A stretch of 8,250 bases of DNA. Source: Chloroflexota bacterium. GTDB lineage: Bacteria; Chloroflexota; UBA6077; FW602-bin22; JACQUS01. Location of the stretch: NCBI GenBank assembly GCA_016210125.1, contig JACQUS010000104.1, forward strand, positions 1 through 8,250. The letters are read 5' to 3'. Positions 5,220 to 8,250 of the stretch are shown here, one piece after another. The translations under genes and the position numbers were made by a program. Within the stretch, counting starts at the first letter, position 1. Each line of letters opens with the position of its first letter. Under the pieces are notes generated by a model. The model made no database searches. It saw only the letters and a program-made list of their open reading frames with translations, and was not told the origin of the DNA.

Positions 5220-6320
5220 GTGGCCAAGAGCGCGAGCGCATCCACCGAGGTCGCCGTCAAGGTCGCAGTCAAGGTCGTCGACGCGGCCGTCCATCCGCTG
5301 GTCAAGAACGCCAACGACCTGCGCGACTACCTGCAGGAGCCCTGGCGCAGCCGGCCGTTCCCTGGCCCGGAGCGCTACTTCTATCCGCACCCGACCGGCG
5401 AGTACCGCGCCGACGCCCGCCCGGCCGAAGGGCTGCCCGGCTCCGATCCCACTCTACTGGCCGGCCAACTCTTCGACCAGGCCGGCGTGGACTACGCCAT
5501 CCTCTTGCCGCTGACCCGCGGCCTGCTGCCCGACGTCGACCTGGCGGCGGCCATCTGCGCGGCGACGAACGACTGGCTGGCCGATACCTGGCTCTCCAAG
5601 TACAACCAGCACGGCCGCTTCCGCGGCACGCTCCGCATCAGCCCGGGCGATCCCGCCCAGGCCGTCCGCGAGATCGAGCGCTGGGCCGGGCACCCGCACT
5701 TCGTGCAGATCGGCATCACCATGCAGGCCCACCACCCCTACGGCCAGCGGCAGTACTTCCCGATCTGGGAGACGGCAGCGAAGCACGGCCTGCCGGTGGT
5801 CATCCACGCCGACGGCGGCTCCAGCGTCGACTTCTGGCCGACGCCGGCTGGCTACCTCACGCACTTCATCGAGTACAGCACCTTTTATCCGATCAACTTC
5901 GCCTACCACCTGGCCTCGTTCCTGGCCGAGGGCGTCTTCGATCGCCTGGAGCGCTTCGTCGTCGTCTTCGCCGACGGCGCGCACGACATGCTGGCGCCAC
6001 TCATCTGGCGCATGGACAAGGACTGGCGGCCGACGCGCCACGAGATGCCCTGGATGCAGCACCTGCCGACGGCGTACCTGCGCGACCACGTGCGCTTCTG
6101 CGCGCACCGGCTTGAGGGGCCGGACGACCCGGCGATGCTGGCCGAGTGGCTGGAGATCGGCGATGCCGGAAGCCTGCTCATGTTCGCCAGCAACTACCCG
6201 CAGTGGGACTACTTCGACCCGCGCCAGGCGTTCCACGGCATCCCCGATGCGCTCCGCCAGCGCATCATGTGCGAGAACGCCCGCGCGCTCTACAAGCTGC
6301 CGGCAACGCGGCCGGCGTAA
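5220..6320 (+). CDS. Divergent amidohydrolase_2 family paralogue 3, probably with altered or lost catalytic site
   Basis: A 366-residue protein that aligns along its length with paralogues 1 and 2 (EPWRSRPFP at 40-48, AGVDYAILLPL at 88-98, YNQHGRFRG at 128-136, EIERWAGHPHFVQ at 151-163, CENARALYKL at 351-360), so it has the same TIM-barrel fold. Several key positions differ. DxDVH has become DAAVH (21-25), the WEHH segment is IEYS (217-220), VEGG is FADG (250-253), and the catalytic ATDYPHWD is ASNYPQWD (323-330), with Asn at N325 instead of Asp and Gln instead of His. H25 and H196 remain. It may be a non-catalytic partner, a differently acting enzyme, or a decaying copy, although the frame is intact. 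The start is GTG 5220 with AGGGAGG at 5206-5212, 7 nt upstream; there is no better ATG. A 12-bp near-perfect tandem duplication (5250-5273) adds four residues (VAVK twice) before the first barrel strand. Confidence 0.88.
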   Translation: MAKSASASTEVAVKVAVKVVDAAVHPLVKNANDLRDYLQEPWRSRPFPGPERYFYPHPTGEYRADARPAEGLPGSDPTLLAGQLFDQAGVDYAILLPLTRGLLPDVDLAAAICAATNDWLADTWLSKYNQHGRFRGTLRISPGDPAQAVREIERWAGHPHFVQIGITMQAHHPYGQRQYFPIWETAAKHGLPVVIHADGGSSVDFWPTPAGYLTHFIEYSTFYPINFAYHLASFLAEGVFDRLERFVVVFADGAHDMLAPLIWRMDKDWRPTRHEMPWMQHLPTAYLRDHVRFCAHRLEGPDDPAMLAEWLEIGDAGSLLMFASNYPQWDYFDPRQAFHGIPDALRQRIMCENARALYKLPATRPA

Positions 6321-6321
6321 C

Positions 6322-6387
6322 CTAACCCCCGGCCCCTCGCCGCAGCGAGTCGGCTCGGGCGACCTTCCCGACACGGGAAGGGGGAGC
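6322..6387. repeat. GC-rich dispersed-type repeat with strong hairpin; possible transcription end
   Basis: It follows the stop codon of paralogue 3 directly. CCTTCCCG-ACA-CGGGAAGG (6363-6381) is a perfect 8-bp stem with a 3-nt loop, in a context beginning CTAACCCCCGGCCCCT. Its translation gives the LTPGPSP-type peptide that I recall recurring in spurious ORFs of many bacteria with interspersed palindromic repeats. The hairpin could stop transcription of the cluster, but no T-tract follows it, so an intrinsic terminator is not demonstrated. Confidence 0.5.
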
Positions 6388-6486
6388 GGGATTGGCCGCG
6401 CTGCTGCCGCCTCGCCTCCTGTAAAATGCACGCTGCCAGCGCCGCGCTAGGGAGCCAGCTTCTAACGACCTCCTGGGGCGTGTCGT

Positions 6487-8250
6487 ATGCCAGCGAGCGG
6501 TCTAAGCACCTACCGCGCCGCCATCGAGCGAGAGGTCCGCGCCGGCGCGACCACCGAGCACACGTTTCGACCCGGGCTGAAGGCGCTCTTGGAAGCGCTT
6601 GGGCCGGACATCGTGGCCATCAATGAGCCAAAACGTGTGGCCTGCGGCGCGCCGGACTTCGTCGTCGCGCGCTCTAGCAAGCACGGCCCCCTTACGCTAG
6701 GCTACGTCGAGACGAAGGACCTCGGTGTGGCGCTGGACGGGGCCGAGCGCAGCGAGCAGCTACAGCGCTACCGCGCGGCGCTCCACAACCTCGTCCTCAC
6801 GGACTACCTGGAATTCCGCTGGTACGTGGACGGTGCACTGCGCCAAACGGCCCGCATCGGCGACCTCGACGGCCACGGCCGCGTCGTCGCCCACAAGGCA
6901 GGCGAGACAGCCGTCGAGGAGTTGCTGCGGCTTTTTCTAGCGCACCAGCCCGAGCCGATCGCTCGGCCACGCGAGTTGGCCGAGCGCATGGCCCGACTGA
7001 CGCGCATGGTGCGCGACATCATCGTCCAGGCCTTCGAGAGGAAGGAGGCTTCCAAGACCCTCCAGGATTTGCGCAAGGCCTTCGAGGAAGTGCTTCTGCC
7101 CGGCCTCTCGGCAGCCGACTTCGCTGACATGCTGGCGCAGACGTTCGCCTATGGTCTCTTCGCCGCTCGCTGCCAGCACCAAGGGTCCGCACCCTTCCGC
7201 CGCCACGACGCCGCCTACGAGATTCCGCGCACGAACCCGTTCCTGCGCCAGCTCTTCGGCACTCTTGCCGGGCCAGCGCTGGACGACGAGCCTTTCGTGG
7301 GCTTCGTTGACGACCTGGCGCAGTTGCTGGCGGAAACCGACATGGCCGCCGTCCTGGCCGACTTCGGCCAGGCCACTCGGCAGGAGGACCCGATCGTCCA
7401 CTTCTACGAAACGTTCCTGAAAGCCTACGACCCCCGGCTGCGGGAGATGCGCGGCGTATACTACACCCCCGAACCGGTCGTGTCCTACATCGTGCGCTCG
7501 GTCGATCACCTGCTCAGGACGCGCTTCGGCTGCGCCCTCGGGCTGACGGACGCCTCGCGGGTCTCTGGTACACCTGCGTTGCATCGTGTGCTCATTCTCG
7601 ACCCGGCTTGCGGCACGGGCACCTTCCTCTACGCCGTGGTCAACCTCATACGCGCGGCGTTCATGGAGCAGGGCAACGCCGGGAAGTGGTCCGGCTACGT
7701 GCGCGAGGACCTGCTGCCCCGGCTGTTCGGCTTCGAGCTTCTCATGGCGCCGTATGCCGTGGCACACCTGAAGCTCGGCATGCAGCTCGCAGCGCAGGAC
7801 CTGCCCGAGGACATGCGCCGCAACTGGGCCCACGACTTCCAGAGCGGCGACCGCCTGGGCGTCTACCTCACCAACTCGCTGGAAGAGGCCCTCAAGAAAT
7901 CTGAGCTGCTGCTGGGATCGGCCATCGCCGATGAGGCCAACGCCGCCGCCGAGATCAAGCGCGACCGGCCCATCATGGTCGTGCTCGGCAATCCCCCCTA
8001 CTCTGGCCACTCGGCGAATCGGGGAGCCTGGATTCGGCGGCTCGTCAGCGACTACTACCAGGTGGACAGCAAGCCCCTCGGCGAGCGCAACCCCAAGTGG
8101 CTGCAAAACGACTACGTGAAGTTCTTGCGCTTTGGGCAGTGGCGCATCGCGCTGACCGGGCAGGGCGTCCTGGCCTTCATCACCGACCACAGCTATCTGG
8201 ACAGCCCGACGTTCCGCGGCATGCGCCAGCAGCTTATGAACGCCTTTACA
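6487..8250 (+). CDS. Single-chain restriction-modification enzyme (type IIG / ISP-like N6-adenine DNA methyltransferase with PD-(D/E)XK nuclease), N-terminal part
   Basis: The frame is open for 588 codons to the right edge, so the C-terminal target-recognition part is missing. The N-terminal domain carries a PD-(D/E)XK nuclease motif: APDFVV with D57, then GYVETKD with E75 and K77. A helical connector (about 160-320) includes DFADMLAQTFAYGLFAARC (211-229), typical of this family. The methyltransferase follows: YYTPEPVVSYIVR (325-337, motif X-like), DPACGTGTF (372-380, SAM-binding motif I) and NPPY (502-505, motif IV of N6-adenine methylases), then NDYVKFLRFGQW (541-552) and GVLAFITDHSYLDSPTFRGMR (from 560), characteristic of type ISP enzymes. 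No Walker A or DEAD-type helicase motif lies between nuclease and methylase, unlike LlaBIII-type ISP enzymes. ATG 6487 is fixed by an in-frame stop at 6463; the ribosome-binding site is weak (GGGG, 6475-6478). A -10-like TAAAAT lies at 6422-6427 without a good -35. It methylates host DNA and cuts unmodified foreign DNA. Codons such as AAA, TTT, CTA and TTG look commoner than in the cluster, which hints at a separate origin. Confidence 0.9.
   Translation, partial: MPASGLSTYRAAIEREVRAGATTEHTFRPGLKALLEALGPDIVAINEPKRVACGAPDFVVARSSKHGPLTLGYVETKDLGVALDGAERSEQLQRYRAALHNLVLTDYLEFRWYVDGALRQTARIGDLDGHGRVVAHKAGETAVEELLRLFLAHQPEPIARPRELAERMARLTRMVRDIIVQAFERKEASKTLQDLRKAFEEVLLPGLSAADFADMLAQTFAYGLFAARCQHQGSAPFRRHDAAYEIPRTNPFLRQLFGTLAGPALDDEPFVGFVDDLAQLLAETDMAAVLADFGQATRQEDPIVHFYETFLKAYDPRLREMRGVYYTPEPVVSYIVRSVDHLLRTRFGCALGLTDASRVSGTPALHRVLILDPACGTGTFLYAVVNLIRAAFMEQGNAGKWSGYVREDLLPRLFGFELLMAPYAVAHLKLGMQLAAQDLPEDMRRNWAHDFQSGDRLGVYLTNSLEEALKKSELLLGSAIADEANAAAEIKRDRPIMVVLGNPPYSGHSANRGAWIRRLVSDYYQVDSKPLGERNPKWLQNDYVKFLRFGQWRIALTGQGVLAFITDHSYLDSPTFRGMRQQLMNAFT

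Noticed and set aside
6363..6381. Intrinsic terminator after paralogue 3
   Set aside because: The hairpin is strong but is followed by a G-rich stretch rather than a T-tract, so it is listed only as a repeat with possible termination.
5454..6431. 325-codon minus-strand open frame opposite paralogue 3
   Set aside because: Antisense shadow; its N-terminal part is a translation of the dispersed GC repeat.
6937..8190. 417-codon minus-strand open frame opposite the restriction-modification gene
   Set aside because: The plus strand is open throughout and encodes nuclease and methylase motifs in order; the minus frame has no motif.

Overview
This is a GC-rich bacterial window. Its dispersed GC-rich intergenic repeats, expanded COG2159-type amidohydrolases and flagellin would fit a flagellated member of the Chloroflexota. 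That placement is a loose inference: no rRNA or other phylogenetic marker is present.

Layout. Positions 1-570 on the minus strand hold the N-terminal 190 codons of a flagellin that runs off the left edge. Positions 571-1187 are non-coding and contain a 301-bp element bounded by 16-bp imperfect terminal inverted repeats (858-1158). Inside it are two GC hairpins whose loops are complementary to each other. Positions 1188-6320 form a plus-strand cluster: a double hot-dog MaoC-like protein (1188-2150), a first amidohydrolase_2 protein (2160-3299), a second (3517-4701), a small Rieske [2Fe-2S] protein (4730-5080) and a third, divergent amidohydrolase paralogue (5220-6320). The gap before the third paralogue carries heptad CTGATAG repeats. 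Positions 6321-6486 contain a dispersed-type GC-rich repeat with a strong hairpin. From 6487 to the right edge runs an open reading frame of at least 588 codons with an N-terminal PD-(D/E)XK nuclease motif and an N6-adenine methyltransferase domain, so it is a single-chain restriction-modification enzyme.

How the genes may work together. MaoC and amidohydrolase 1 are translationally linked: the ribosome-binding site of the second overlaps the stop codon of the first. Amidohydrolase 2 and the Rieske gene are 28 nt apart. The cluster looks catabolic. Amidohydrolase_2 proteins include metal-dependent decarboxylases and hydrolases of aromatic or ring-cleavage acids, Rieske ferredoxins feed electrons to oxygenases, and MaoC proteins hydrate enoyl-CoA esters. 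No oxygenase or CoA ligase is visible, so the pathway cannot be named.

Most unusual points. The third amidohydrolase has lost several presumed metal-site or catalytic residues that its two neighbours keep. The MaoC protein has half of the hydratase signature in each of its two halves. The 301-bp inverted-repeat element ends 29 bp before the MaoC start codon and places a TATAAG box there. Long minus-strand open frames opposite the cluster and the restriction-modification gene are GC-driven shadows.
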